Assembly (NCBI GenBank): GCA_964519665.1
Contig: CAZFIV010000013.1
Coordinates: 1 to 64,000, forward strand
Source: JANQQN01 sp964519665
GTDB taxonomy: Bacteria > Myxococcota > Kuafuiibacteriia > Kuafuiibacteriales > Kuafuiibacteriaceae
Length of the DNA: 64,000 nt
Direction: 5' to 3'
Numbering within the stretch: position 1 is the stretch's first letter; each line of letters opens with the position of its first letter. Of the stretch, positions 29,409 to 37,927 are shown in pieces. The notes beneath the pieces are model-generated. The model searched no databases. It was not told the origin of the DNA and worked only from the letters and a program-made list of their open reading frames with translations. A program made the position numbers and the translations under genes.

Positions 29409-30360
29409 GTACACCCGCAAGCGTTTTCTCGAGGTCCTAGACCTCGATGACGCCGTTCTTCGGGAGCTGGAGAGCCGCGAACCGCTCGCCGCCCGCGGAG
29501 GTCCGCGCGAGACGTACAGTGTGTCCGAGCTCTCCGCGTACCGAGAAGCGCTCGACCGGTTCCCCGACGAGCAGCCGCTTCGGCGACAGCTCTTCTTGAA
29601 TTTCAAGGGCGGCACCGGCAAGACCAGCCTGTCCGTCAGCTACGCGTTTCGGTTGGCCGAGATGGGCCATCAGGTCTTGCTGATCGACCTCGACTCGCAG
29701 GGTCACGCGTCGAAGTGCGTCGGCGTCGAGGGCGAGTCCTGTCCGCATACGCTCTATGATGTTCTGATCAAGAAGATGCCGCTCGAGCAGGTCCGGGTCG
29801 AGACGGGGCTCGCGGAGCTTCATCTGGTGCCTTCGAACCTCCGAATGGCGACGATCGACCTCAACCTGATGCCCTTGGCGAGCCGGGAGTATCGGTTGCG
29901 GCGCGCGCTCGCGGCGGTGGCCGACCAGTACGAGTACGTCATCATGGACGCGCCGCCCGCCTTCGGGCTGCTCAACCTGAACGCGATCATGGCCGCCGAT
30001 GACCTGATTGTGCCGGTGCTGCCCGACTTCCTGTCGTTCCACGGCTTGCGCCTGTTGTTCGAGACGCTCGACGAGATCGAGGAAGATCTCCAGCACCGGA
30101 TGGACCGGATCTGGGTGGTCATCAACCAGTTCAACCCCACCACGAATATCGCCCGCGAGGCCAAGGCCGCCCTCGAAGAGCACTACGCCGAGTATCTGTT
30201 GCCCACGTTGGTGCGCCAGAGCACGCGCTTCGCGCAGGCGTCCAGCTCCGGACAACCGATCTTCCTGTTCGACCCGACGAGCAAAGGGGCCGAAGATGTC
30301 CAGGCGGTGATCGACGTCTGCCAACGCACGATCCGAATCACCGAGGAGAAGGCGTCATGA
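29398..30360 (+). CDS. ParA-family ATPase with MerR-like N-terminal HTH
   Basis: A 320-residue deviant-Walker ATPase. Residues 1-60 resemble a MerR-type winged helix (YTRKRFLEVLDLDDAVLREL, then ETYSVSELSAYREAL), as in plasmid-type Ia ParA. The ATPase domain has FKGGTGKTSLSVSYAF (Walker A with the signature Lys in KGG), VLLIDLDSQGHASK and VIMDAPPAFGLLNLNAI. ParA-type ATPases bind DNA non-specifically as ATP dimers and move or space chromosomes, plasmids or protein cargos. No ParB gene or parS-like array is seen here. Instead the flanking partners are a coiled-coil/HEAT protein (11-nt overlap) and a repeat-rich coiled-coil protein (4-nt overlap). This suggests cargo positioning rather than plasmid partition. 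Confidence 0.87.
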   Translation: MQGEYTRKRFLEVLDLDDAVLRELESREPLAARGGPRETYSVSELSAYREALDRFPDEQPLRRQLFLNFKGGTGKTSLSVSYAFRLAEMGHQVLLIDLDSQGHASKCVGVEGESCPHTLYDVLIKKMPLEQVRVETGLAELHLVPSNLRMATIDLNLMPLASREYRLRRALAAVADQYEYVIMDAPPAFGLLNLNAIMAADDLIVPVLPDFLSFHGLRLLFETLDEIEEDLQHRMDRIWVVINQFNPTTNIAREAKAALEEHYAEYLLPTLVRQSTRFAQASSSGQPIFLFDPTSKGAEDVQAVIDVCQRTIRITEEKAS

Positions 30361-32061
30361 AGTCCTCATTCGATGCGAATGTCTCCCGGCGGAAACCTCG
30401 CACCCGCTTGGGGACGATGCTCGCCGACCTGCCGGCGACCGCCGCCGACGATGATGTCGAGCGGCCCGAGGCGGCCGATGTCGAGCCAAGCCCGCCCCCG
30501 GCGGCCCCCGCGGGGCGAAAACGGGGACGCAAACGGAAGCAGAGCGCCAGCACCAGCCCATCCCCGGCGCCCGATGGCCATCCGTCCGAGCCGACGCCGG
30601 AGCCGACGCCGGAGCCGACGCCCGACCAGAGTTCCGCTCGACCGACCGAAGCTCNNNNNNNNNNNNNNNNNNNNNNNNNNNNNNNNNNNNNNNNNNNNNN
30701 NNNNNNNNNNNNNNNNNNNNNNNNNNNNNNNNNNNNNNNNNNNNNNNNNNNNNNCAAATCCGGCGGAGTCCGCGTCTACCGGGCCTGTCGGGTTCGCGGG
30801 CATCGTGCCCGATCCGTCGCCCGAAGCTCCAAATCCGGCGGAGTCCGCGTCTACCGGGCCTGTCGGGTTCGCGGGCATCGTGCCAGATCCATCGCCCGAA
30901 GCGGGCACGTCGCCGTCGCCCCCAACCGTCGCCCGTTCCGAGAATCGCCCCCGCGGTGACATCAAGGCCGGAGCCGAAGCCCGTCCCGAGGCCGAGGAAG
31001 GCCCGAAACCGCAGGTGGAGGCTCCGGCGGGCACCGGGGCCGGCACCCCGGCGACCTCGGAAGCGGGTCTGCAGACCGACGCTGCAACCCCCAATGGAAC
31101 GTGGGCCGGCACCCGGGTGACCCCGGAAGCCGGCGCGCACGCTGACTCCGCAACCCCTCGTGGAACCTGGGCCGGCACCCAGGCGACCCCGGAAGCCGGC
31201 GGGCACGCTGACTCCGCAACTCCTCGTGGAACCTGGGCCGGCACCCAGGCGACCCCGGAAGCCGGCGGGCACGCTGACTCCGCAACTCTTCGTGGAACCT
31301 GGGCCGGCACCCGGGTGACCCCGGAAGCCGGCGGGCACGCTGACTCCGCAACTCCTCGTGGAACCTGGGCCGGCACCCAGGCCGCTCCTAAGGGCGGCCT
31401 CGCCCGCACCGACGACGGCGTCGCCGAAGCCCGGGAGCGCCTGGCGCGCCTTCGCGCACGGCTGGACGCGTCCGCGGATCGCTGGAAGGCGGCGCCGCCA
31501 GCGGCGACCGCCTCCCGCGTCCGCGAGACTGTGAGTCATCTTCGGACCAGACTCGAAGACGGCGAGACGGAGCGCCGCCGACTCCTGGCCGCCCTCAGCG
31601 CCGCGGAACAGGCCCAGGCCGAGGCCCACCGCACCCACCAGCAGGCGGAAGACGCCCGCCAACGAGCGGAGGCCCTCGCGCAAGAACGCGCGGAGGTCGC
31701 CGATGCGGCCCTGGCCGAATCGGAAGCCCTCGCCGAAGAACGCGACGGGGCCTTCGCCCGCATCTCGGAGCTGCACGAGATCAACGAACAGCAGGCCGCG
31801 CTCCTCGAGGAGATGGAGCTCAAGCTGCGGCAGCAGGCCGAAGCGCTGACTGCGTCCGTGGGGCAGGCGGAAGCGCTCCGCACGACGCTCGATGCGACCC
31901 AAGCGGATCTCGACGTCGCCCTTCGGGAGGTCGACGACTTCGCCCACATTCGCCAATCGCTCGAAGCCGAAGTCCAGCGCCTCAAGGAAGAGCTGGCTCG
32001 CGCCAATCAAGCGAAGGACGCCCTGGTCGAAATCCAGAAGTTGGTCGACGGCGTGGGGTGA
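30357..32061 (+). CDS. Repeat-rich disordered and coiled-coil protein coupled to ParA (contains assembly gap)
   Basis: The gene starts at the ATG overlapping the ParA stop (ATGA at 30357). It reads MKSSFDANVSRRKPRTRLG, then a basic, Pro-rich segment with EPTP repeats, and then meets the N run at 30655-30754. Beyond the gap the coding frame is shifted relative to the 100-N placeholder. It contains two 25-residue repeats, about five 22-residue repeats, and a roughly 200-residue C-terminal coiled coil (RRRLLAALSAAEQAQAEAHR, ELHEINEQQAALLEEMELKL). The arrangement is basic disordered N-terminus, disordered repeats, coiled coil, adjacent to ParA. It recalls ParA-partner (McdB- or ParB-like adaptor) proteins. 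That is inference; no ParB domain is present. Confidence 0.7.
30655..30754. other. Assembly gap (100 N)
   Basis: One hundred consecutive N interrupt the coding sequence of the ParA-coupled protein. The bases left of the gap end GAAGCTC and those right of it begin CAAATCC, which together recreate the junction of the 75-bp repeat that follows. The gap therefore lies inside that tandem array. The frames on either side agree only if the true gap length is a multiple of three, so 100 is a placeholder. Confidence 0.97.
30755..30904 (+). repeat. 75-bp tandem repeat in coding sequence, 2 visible copies
   Basis: Two nearly identical 75-bp units start at 30755 and 30830 and encode 25-residue repeats (PNPAESASTGPVGFAG followed by IVPDPSPEA). 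More copies probably lie in the adjacent N run. The units stay in frame and belong to the disordered linker of the ParA-coupled protein. Confidence 0.93.
31075..31385 (+). repeat. 66-bp tandem repeat in coding sequence, about 5 copies
   Basis: Units start at 31075 (diverged), 31141, 31207, 31273 and 31339 (incomplete), each 66 bp. They encode 22-residue repeats such as TPEAGGHADSATPRGTWAGT. The middle copies differ at only a few bases, which points to recent expansion. The repeat is in frame inside the ParA-coupled protein. Confidence 0.95.
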
Positions 32062-32069
32062 CCGGCGCT

Positions 32070-32801
32070 CTATCCGCCGTCAAGCTCGGCGATGTGCCGA
32101 AGAACCTCGGCGACCACCGGGCTCGGGGCCGGTCGTCGGTTCAGGTAACGACCGCGAATCGTTCGGAAAGCTCGCGCCAACCGATCGTGTCGCCGGCGCA
32201 GGTATGGCCCCAGCCATACATCGAGGGAGGACCACGCCATCCCGCCCCTCTCCGCCGCCAGGGTGTAAAATATTCGCCCGCCATCGAAGACCAGCGTCTC
32301 CGCATCCAAACGCCATCCGATCTTCGCTAGATGAGCCCGGACTGCGACGTCATCCCGGTTGGGCTGGACCACAACCCGGCGAATGTTCAGGTGGTCCAGC
32401 CGGTCCGAAGCGAGAATCGTGATCACCGATTGCCCCCCGAGGCCGGCGACGACCGCCGTGTCGGCGTCTCCGGGGTCGAGCGGCGCCAACCCGACTCCGA
32501 GCCGGACCGCGACCCGGTCGTCGAGACCCGATTCGGCCACCCAGCGACGAGCACCGACCAGGGGCCCCTGCGCACAGTCGACCGCGACCGCCCGCGACGC
32601 CCATCCCGCGCGAACCATCGCCACCGGAAGGTGGGCGTGGTCCGTCCCGATGTCGGCCAGGCCCGCTTCGGTGCGGGCGAGGTAGGCCGCCATGGCCAGC
32701 CGAGGGCTGAGCCGCGGGAGCGCGAGGTTCGGCGCGTCGTGCGCCGCCTCGGCGGCCCTCGCGACCACCGGCAGACCGTCTTCGGGCCAGGGCCAGCTCA
32801 T
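32070..32801 (-). CDS. trmK: tRNA (adenine-22-N1)-methyltransferase TrmK-like
   Basis: A 243-residue SAM-dependent methyltransferase of the TrmK (YqfN/COG2384) family, which methylates A22 of tRNA. Signatures are LADIGTDHAHLPVAMV (SAM motif I), AVDCAQGPLVGARRWV, AVVAGLGGQSVITIL (the AGxGG motif) and VVQPNRDDVAVRAHL. The GGRIFYTL stretch near the C-terminus is also typical. It converges with the ParA-coupled gene, with only 8 bases between the stops, and diverges from the FHA-PilZ gene. Confidence 0.85.
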   Translation of the reverse strand: MSWPWPEDGLPVVARAAEAAHDAPNLALPRLSPRLAMAAYLARTEAGLADIGTDHAHLPVAMVRAGWASRAVAVDCAQGPLVGARRWVAESGLDDRVAVRLGVGLAPLDPGDADTAVVAGLGGQSVITILASDRLDHLNIRRVVVQPNRDDVAVRAHLAKIGWRLDAETLVFDGGRIFYTLAAERGGMAWSSLDVWLGPYLRRRHDRLARAFRTIRGRYLNRRPAPSPVVAEVLRHIAELDGG

Positions 32802-33022
32802 CCCGGTTCACTTTGGCACAGCACGAGGAGACGCGCGATCGTGAGCCGGCCTTTCGAAATCGGGGAACAAGGACGCCTAACCGGAATGTCGCTCCGCGTG
32901 ATCCCTACCAGAAATGCGCGGATCATCGTCGAATGACATCCACCGGGAAGATCTGCCGCGTCCGGTTGTCGATTCTGACCTGCACATCTCGGCGGGTCCT
33001 CCGATTGAGCCCGTCACCGCGC

Positions 33023-34492
33023 ATGAAAGTTAGGATGCTCCACCCCGCAGTCGGGGAATTCTCCTTTCCGCTCGATCCCGGCGGCCAGGCCGTGCTCGGG
33101 CGGCGCGGGGCGGACGTCGAGATCACCTGGGACCGTAGAATCTCCCGGCGCCACGCCCGAATCTGGGCGGATGGAACCAGACTCTTCTACGAGGACCTCG
33201 GGAGCCGAAACGGCTCGTTCATCGGGAGTGACCGACTATCGAGCACGGTGGAGCTGAATCCCGGCATGAGCGTCCTACTGGGTGAGACAGCCCTGCTCGT
33301 TCCAGACCTGACGGAGCAGCTCGACCTGGCAGACACGGAGCAGACCCATGAAGCGCCCGCGGTCAAGGTGAGCGTGCCCTTGCCGCCCTGTGGGACGGAC
33401 GATCTTCCGGCGACCACCGTCAGCCAAGACCTGTCGCTGCTCCAGCCGACCGAAGACATGCCGGCGGAAGCGGCGGCGCCGAAACCGGCCGAAGACTACG
33501 CCGCTTGCGCCCAGCGCCGATATCCTCGCTTGGTCGGCAACCGACTAGCGAAAGCGGTCCTTCATCATCGAGAGGAGCTGCGCCAGCTCTGGGTTCACGA
33601 TATCTCAAAGGGCGGCGTGTTCATCGAAACGGCGGAGCCTCCGCCGGCCGGCACCCGCCTGGAAGTCCAGCTCGAAACGCCTGACGGTACCCTGTCTCTG
33701 CATGGTCAAGTCGTGCACATCGTCGACGAAGCCTCCGCCCTCCAATACAGCATGCCCACAGGGGTGGGCCTACAGTTCGTGGACCTCAACGCGGAGAATA
33801 GGCGGGCCATCCAGGAGTACGTCGATGGGTTGCGTCTGCAGCTGTGCTCCGAACTCGTGAGTTCGGGGTCCATCAGCAGCGACCAGCTCGAGACCATGCT
33901 TCAGCGCACCCGCACGTTTCTTTCGGCGGCCGAAAGCGACGAGCTCTATCGAGCCGTAGGACTCGAGGCGACGGCGGCCACCTCGGCGATCGAAAAGCGC
34001 GTCAAAGAGCTGCAGAACGACATCACCCAGGCATCGCTGGCGGCGGCACCGCCCCAGCAAGCTCGCCTTCAGGCGGCGCAAGGGGTCCTCAAGCGGGTCG
34101 GCCGGCTGCTCACGAATGAGCAGTCCCGTCTCGAGTACGACTTCCGCCACGGCTACATCCGTGCCAAGGAACGCCTGGCCGCTGCGCACGCCGGTACCGG
34201 TCCGTCGCTGCCGGTCCTGCGGCAGATCTGGATGCGCGTGTCTCAGGAACGGGTCGACCAGGCCGCCCTGCTGACGCGCCGGGCGTTCGCGGCTCGACAG
34301 GCCAAACGGTGGGACGACGCGATTCAGTTCGCCAAGCAGGCCCTCAAGCTGAACCCGTTCTTCGAGGAGCTCGAAAAGACGCTGGAAGCCTGGGAGCTCA
34401 GCGCGCAGGCCGACCTCAGCCCGACGTACACCCGGCGTTCCTCCTCGCAGCCCCCCGCTCCGGCCCGCAGCCGAAGCGCGGTGCGGTCATGA
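33023..34492 (+). CDS. FHA-PilZ protein with J-domain-like C-terminal region
   Basis: A 489-residue multidomain signalling protein from ATG 33023, where the FHA domain begins; the frame is open for 70 more codons without features. The FHA domain (about residues 5-90) shows VLGRRGADVEITWDRRISRR and EDLGSRNGSFIG, the phosphothreonine-binding residues. A PilZ-like domain at about 165-275 (RRYPRLVG, WVHDISKGGVFIET, GVGLQFVDL) could bind cyclic-di-GMP, although the RxxxR box is only partly clear. A later segment (SAAESDELYRAVGLEATAAT to NEQSRLEYDFRHG) resembles a J domain without HPD, followed by a TPR-like pair. It probably integrates phosphorylation and c-di-GMP signals. Its end overlaps the convergent response-regulator gene by 6 bases. 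Confidence 0.75.
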   Translation: MKVRMLHPAVGEFSFPLDPGGQAVLGRRGADVEITWDRRISRRHARIWADGTRLFYEDLGSRNGSFIGSDRLSSTVELNPGMSVLLGETALLVPDLTEQLDLADTEQTHEAPAVKVSVPLPPCGTDDLPATTVSQDLSLLQPTEDMPAEAAAPKPAEDYAACAQRRYPRLVGNRLAKAVLHHREELRQLWVHDISKGGVFIETAEPPPAGTRLEVQLETPDGTLSLHGQVVHIVDEASALQYSMPTGVGLQFVDLNAENRRAIQEYVDGLRLQLCSELVSSGSISSDQLETMLQRTRTFLSAAESDELYRAVGLEATAATSAIEKRVKELQNDITQASLAAAPPQQARLQAAQGVLKRVGRLLTNEQSRLEYDFRHGYIRAKERLAAAHAGTGPSLPVLRQIWMRVSQERVDQAALLTRRAFAARQAKRWDDAIQFAKQALKLNPFFEELEKTLEAWELSAQADLSPTYTRRSSSQPPAPARSRSAVRS

Positions 34493-35215
34493 CGCCGAAG
34501 CCCCAGGGTCGAACCGGTAGCCCGTGCCGCGAACGGTGAGAAGATGCCGGGGCTGCTCGGGGTCGTCTTCCAGCTTGGAACGAAGCTGCGCGATGAAGTT
34601 ATCGACCGTGCGCTTCGAGCCGCGGTGTTCGATCCCCCACACCTGCTTGAGCAGCTCCTCACGCTTGAGGACCCGCACTGGGTTATCGATGAAGAACTTG
34701 AGAAGTTCGAACTCGAGATGGGTCAGCCGAACCGGCTGGGCCCCCTTTTCGACGGTTCGGGTAGCCAGGTTCACTTCGATTTCGCCGAACCGGAAACACG
34801 GCTGGGATTCATTGGCGACGACCGTCGGGCTCGGTGATGGGCTGGACCGCCGCAAGACCGCGTGCAGCCGCGCCATGAGCTCGGCCAGCGCGAACGGCTT
34901 GGTCACGTAATCGTCGGCGCCCAAACGGAGCGCGGCGACCTTGTCGTATTCGCCCTCTCGGGCCGACAGCACCACCACCGGCGTCCCAATGCCTCGTCCG
35001 CGGATCTCGCCTAAGATCGACAAGCCGTCTCGGTGGGGCAAGCTGATGTCCAAAATGATCAGGTCGGGCGGCTCGTCGAGAATGCGCTGCAGAGCCATAT
35101 CGCCGTCATGAATGACCTCGGGCGTATAGCCTTCCAATCGAGTGTTGAGGGCAAGACCCGTTGCAATCGCCTCGTCGTCTTCGACGATGAAAATCCTCGT
35201 CCCGTGGTCGCTCAC
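34487..35215 (-). CDS. OmpR/PhoB-type response regulator
   Basis: A 242-residue two-component regulator. The receiver domain has the acidic pair in FIVEDDEAIATG, phospho-acceptor Asp56 in LIILDISLP, and Lys106 in DDYVTKPFAL. The C-terminal winged helix is OmpR-type (VRLTHLEFELLKFFIDNP, VWGIEHRGSKRTVDNFIAQL, LLTVRGTGYRFDP). It is downstream of its sensor kinase, whose stop overlaps its start by 4 bases. Target genes are unknown; the neighbouring divergent gene is citrate synthase. Confidence 0.92.
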   Translation of the reverse strand: MSDHGTRIFIVEDDEAIATGLALNTRLEGYTPEVIHDGDMALQRILDEPPDLIILDISLPHRDGLSILGEIRGRGIGTPVVVLSAREGEYDKVAALRLGADDYVTKPFALAELMARLHAVLRRSSPSPSPTVVANESQPCFRFGEIEVNLATRTVEKGAQPVRLTHLEFELLKFFIDNPVRVLKREELLKQVWGIEHRGSKRTVDNFIAQLRSKLEDDPEQPRHLLTVRGTGYRFDPGASAS

Positions 35216-36168
35216 TCGACGCGCTCCCGTCGCAGCCGAAGCTTGAACTCAGCCCCCTGCCCCAGCTTTGACTTCACTTCCGCTCGACCCCGATGGGCGG
35301 TCATGATCGCTCGGACGATCGCGAGCCCTAGCCCGCTGCCGCTCTTCCTTTGGTCGACCGCCGCCTGGCCCCGTTCGAATCGCTCGAAGATCATTCGCTG
35401 CTCGTCCCGAGGGATGCCGAGACCGTTGTCACGAACGACCAGCTCCGCTTCCCGATCGGTCCCGCTGACCTTGAGCGAAATCCTGCGCTGCCCGGGTTCG
35501 GTGTATTTCCAAGCGTTTAACAATAGGTTCGTCACCGCGAGCCCCAACGCCGACCGGTCGCCCTGGACGTAAACCGACTCGTCGAGCTCGGTCTGCACCG
35601 GGGTCGGGTCGGTCAATGTGCTGGCGTTGAACGCTTGTATCGCTTCTTCAGCCACCTCCGCCAGCTTCATCGATTTGAAGTCAAGGGCTCGTCGGCCAGT
35701 TTCGATTCGCGATAATTCGATGACCCGGTCGACCAACCCCTCCAGTCGACCGACCTCCCGGCGCAGCAACTCGATGCACTTTCGTTTCTCGTCGGGGTCC
35801 CGGATCCGATCCGACTGAAGAGTCTCAATGAACATTCGGATGGACGTCAGCGGAGTGCGAAGCTCGTGCGACACCGTGGACACGAAGTCGTTTTGAACGC
35901 GAGCCAGCGACGCCCCCCGGCTCACGAAGATGGAGCCCAAGATGTAGCCCGTCAGCGAGGTCGTGCAAAACGCCAGCGTCAGCACCCCGGCCACGACGTT
36001 GAACGAGCCGCTGCCGACCGCCAGCAGCACGATGCCCACGGCCAACATCAAGACCGTAGGCACCAAGGTGGCGAGCATCAGAATGACCTGGGCCCGCCGC
36101 AACAACACGCTCGCAGGCGCTCGAAACCGAAAAACCACCCGTCCTCTCCTTGGCCGGCGCGAACGCAC
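35212..36168 (-). CDS. Membrane sensor histidine kinase
   Basis: A 318-residue sensor kinase. Two membrane helices near the N-terminus (VILMLATLVPTVLMLAVGIV and VVAGVLTLAFCTTSLTGYIL) enclose almost no periplasmic loop, so it likely senses within the membrane or through a partner. The HisKA box is VSTVSHELRTPLTSIRMFIE. The HATPase domain has N, G1 and G2 boxes (AVTNLLLNAWKYTE, VRDNGLGIPRDE, SGSGLGLAIVRAIM). The gene is first in a two-gene operon with the response regulator and is divergent from citrate synthase by about 98 bases. Confidence 0.92.
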   Translation of the reverse strand: MRSRRPRRGRVVFRFRAPASVLLRRAQVILMLATLVPTVLMLAVGIVLLAVGSGSFNVVAGVLTLAFCTTSLTGYILGSIFVSRGASLARVQNDFVSTVSHELRTPLTSIRMFIETLQSDRIRDPDEKRKCIELLRREVGRLEGLVDRVIELSRIETGRRALDFKSMKLAEVAEEAIQAFNASTLTDPTPVQTELDESVYVQGDRSALGLAVTNLLLNAWKYTEPGQRRISLKVSGTDREAELVVRDNGLGIPRDEQRMIFERFERGQAAVDQRKSGSGLGLAIVRAIMTAHRGRAEVKSKLGQGAEFKLRLRRERVE

Positions 36169-36266
36169 CGGCTTTGGACGTGTTATCGGTCCGGTAGGAA
36201 CGAAGGCAAGCGATCGAGGACAGCGCGGTAGCCGACGGTCAACGAAGCGAATAGACTGCCCATCCG

Positions 36267-37598
36267 ATGTCGAAGGACTCGCTCAACATCACCGATAACC
36301 GAACCGGGAAGACGTACGAAGTTCCCATCGAGAACGGCGCGATCCGGGCGATGGACCTGCGACAGATCAAGACCGATGATAACGACTTCGGCCTGCTGTC
36401 GTACGACCCCGGGTACAGCAACACGGCTCCGTGCAAGAGCGCCATCACTTACATCGACGGCGCCAACGGCATTCTCCGATACCGGGGGTACCGCATCGAA
36501 GAACTCGCTGAGCGCAGCTCGTTCCTCGAGACCGCCTACTTGCTGGTGAAAGGCGTCTTGCCGCACCCCGAACGCTTGAAGATGTGGCGGCACAACATCA
36601 CCGTCCACACGATGGTTCACGAGAACATCAAGAAGTTTCTCGACGGTTTCCGGCACGACGCCCACCCGATGGGCATGCTGGTGAGTACCATCGGCGCCCT
36701 GTCGACCTTCTATCCGGAAGCCAACCAGGTGTTCGACCGAGAGAACCGGCGGCTTCAGATCCGCCGGCTCCTGGGAAAGACCCCGACCATCGCGGCCTTC
36801 TGTTATCGACGCAGTCGTGGCCTTCCGTACAACTACCCCGACAACGACCTGAGCTACACCGGCAACTTCCTGTCGATGATGTTCAAGATGTCGGAGCGCA
36901 AGTACCGCCCCGACCCGGTCATCGAGCGCGCCCTCGACGTCCTGTTCATCCTGCACGCGGACCACGAGCAGAACTGTTCTACGAGCGCGATGCGCAACGT
37001 GGGCTCTTCGAGGGTCGACCCGTACAGCGCCGCCGCCGCGGCCACCGCCGCGCTCTACGGACCTCTACACGGGGCGGCCAACGAGGCCGTGCTGCGGATG
37101 TTGCACGAGATCGGTCACGTCGACAACGTGCCCGCTTACGTCAAGCGCGCAAAAACGGGCGAAGGGCGCCTGATGGGCTTCGGGCACCGCGTGTACAAGA
37201 ACTACGACCCTCGGGCTCGGATCATCAAAGACCTGGCTCACCAAGTTCTCGAGATTACGGGCAAGGGTGCCGAGCTCGACATCGCGCTCGAGCTGGAGCG
37301 TATCGCGCTCGAAGACGACTATTTCGTGACCCGCCGGTTGTATCCGAATATCGATTTTTACTCGGGCATCATCTACAAGGCGCTTCGTATTCCGACGGTC
37401 ATGTTTCCCGTGATGTTCGCGATTCCACGGATGGCCGGCTGGCTCGCGCACTGGCGGGAGTTCATCCAAGACTCCGAGCAACGCATCGCACGGCCTCGGC
37501 AGGTGTACGTCGGCGAGCTCGACCGCGAATACGAGCCCACACACCGTCGGCCCCAGACCGCAGACCTGGAGGAAACGGCCGTTTCCGAGCGGATCTGA
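36267..37598 (+). CDS. gltA: Citrate synthase
   Basis: A 443-residue citrate synthase condensing acetyl-CoA and oxaloacetate at entry to the TCA cycle. The large hexameric-type length and N-terminal beta domain (LRQIKTDDNDFGLLSYDPGY) match bacterial GltA. Key residues are in FILHADHEQN (His230/His233), GPLHGAANE (His268), GFGHRVYKNYDP (His307) and NIDFYSG (Asp363), corresponding to the catalytic His/His/Asp set. The start at ATG 36267 fits the family. A loose GGCGGC/GCCGCC inverted repeat just after the stop (37599-37630) may help termination. Confidence 0.95.
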   Translation: MSKDSLNITDNRTGKTYEVPIENGAIRAMDLRQIKTDDNDFGLLSYDPGYSNTAPCKSAITYIDGANGILRYRGYRIEELAERSSFLETAYLLVKGVLPHPERLKMWRHNITVHTMVHENIKKFLDGFRHDAHPMGMLVSTIGALSTFYPEANQVFDRENRRLQIRRLLGKTPTIAAFCYRRSRGLPYNYPDNDLSYTGNFLSMMFKMSERKYRPDPVIERALDVLFILHADHEQNCSTSAMRNVGSSRVDPYSAAAAATAALYGPLHGAANEAVLRMLHEIGHVDNVPAYVKRAKTGEGRLMGFGHRVYKNYDPRARIIKDLAHQVLEITGKGAELDIALELERIALEDDYFVTRRLYPNIDFYSGIIYKALRIPTVMFPVMFAIPRMAGWLAHWREFIQDSEQRIARPRQVYVGELDREYEPTHRRPQTADLEETAVSERI

Positions 37599-37927
37599 GG
37601 CGGCCGGCCAAAGATGGGCGGGCTGCCGCCGACGGATCTACGGGCGTCTCCTGGCCTGACTGGTTATCAGCGACCCGACACCGGGCGCGGTAGCCCTTAA
37701 ACCGCCGGATTTGCGCCGGATTTGTGCCGAATTTGTGCCGAAACCGGACACGGATGGCTTCGGATCGCGGACTGACGCCGTTCGCAGAACTGTCACGACG
37801 TTTGTCCTTTACATCCCCCGAACCTCGTTTACTTTCGCCCACCGCTGGTAGTGGATTCGGCGCCGGTTTGTGGGGGCCCCGGGCTCTCGCCGTCGACCGC
37901 TTCTCTGTAGTGCCACGAGGTAATGCG
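37599..37927 (+). other. Leader region of fusA with short tandem repeat
   Basis: About 330 bases lie between gltA and fusA. They hold a GGCGGC/GCCGCC inverted repeat after gltA, an 11-bp tandem repeat at 37704-37747 and, close to the gene, a ribosome-binding site GAGG (37917-37920) placed 7 nt before ATG 37928. The frame upstream of that ATG is open to 37724 but shows no EF-G homology, so it is leader. I could not identify a convincing promoter. Confidence 0.45.
37704..37747. repeat. 11-bp tandem repeat upstream of fusA
   Basis: GCCGGATTTGC, GCCGGATTTGT and GCCGAATTTGT follow each other at 37704, 37715 and 37726, and a diverged fourth unit GCCGAAACCGG ends at 37747. The array lies about 180 bases before the EF-G start. 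Confidence 0.88.

Noticed and set aside
31075..31385. 66-bp periodic array considered as CRISPR
   Set aside because: The units are nearly identical over their whole length, in frame and part of a protein; no variable spacers.
30355..32010. Long minus-strand open frames opposite the ParA-coupled gene
   Set aside because: They are kept open by the in-frame repeats and by N codons; the plus strand has coiled-coil periodicity and is coupled to ParA.
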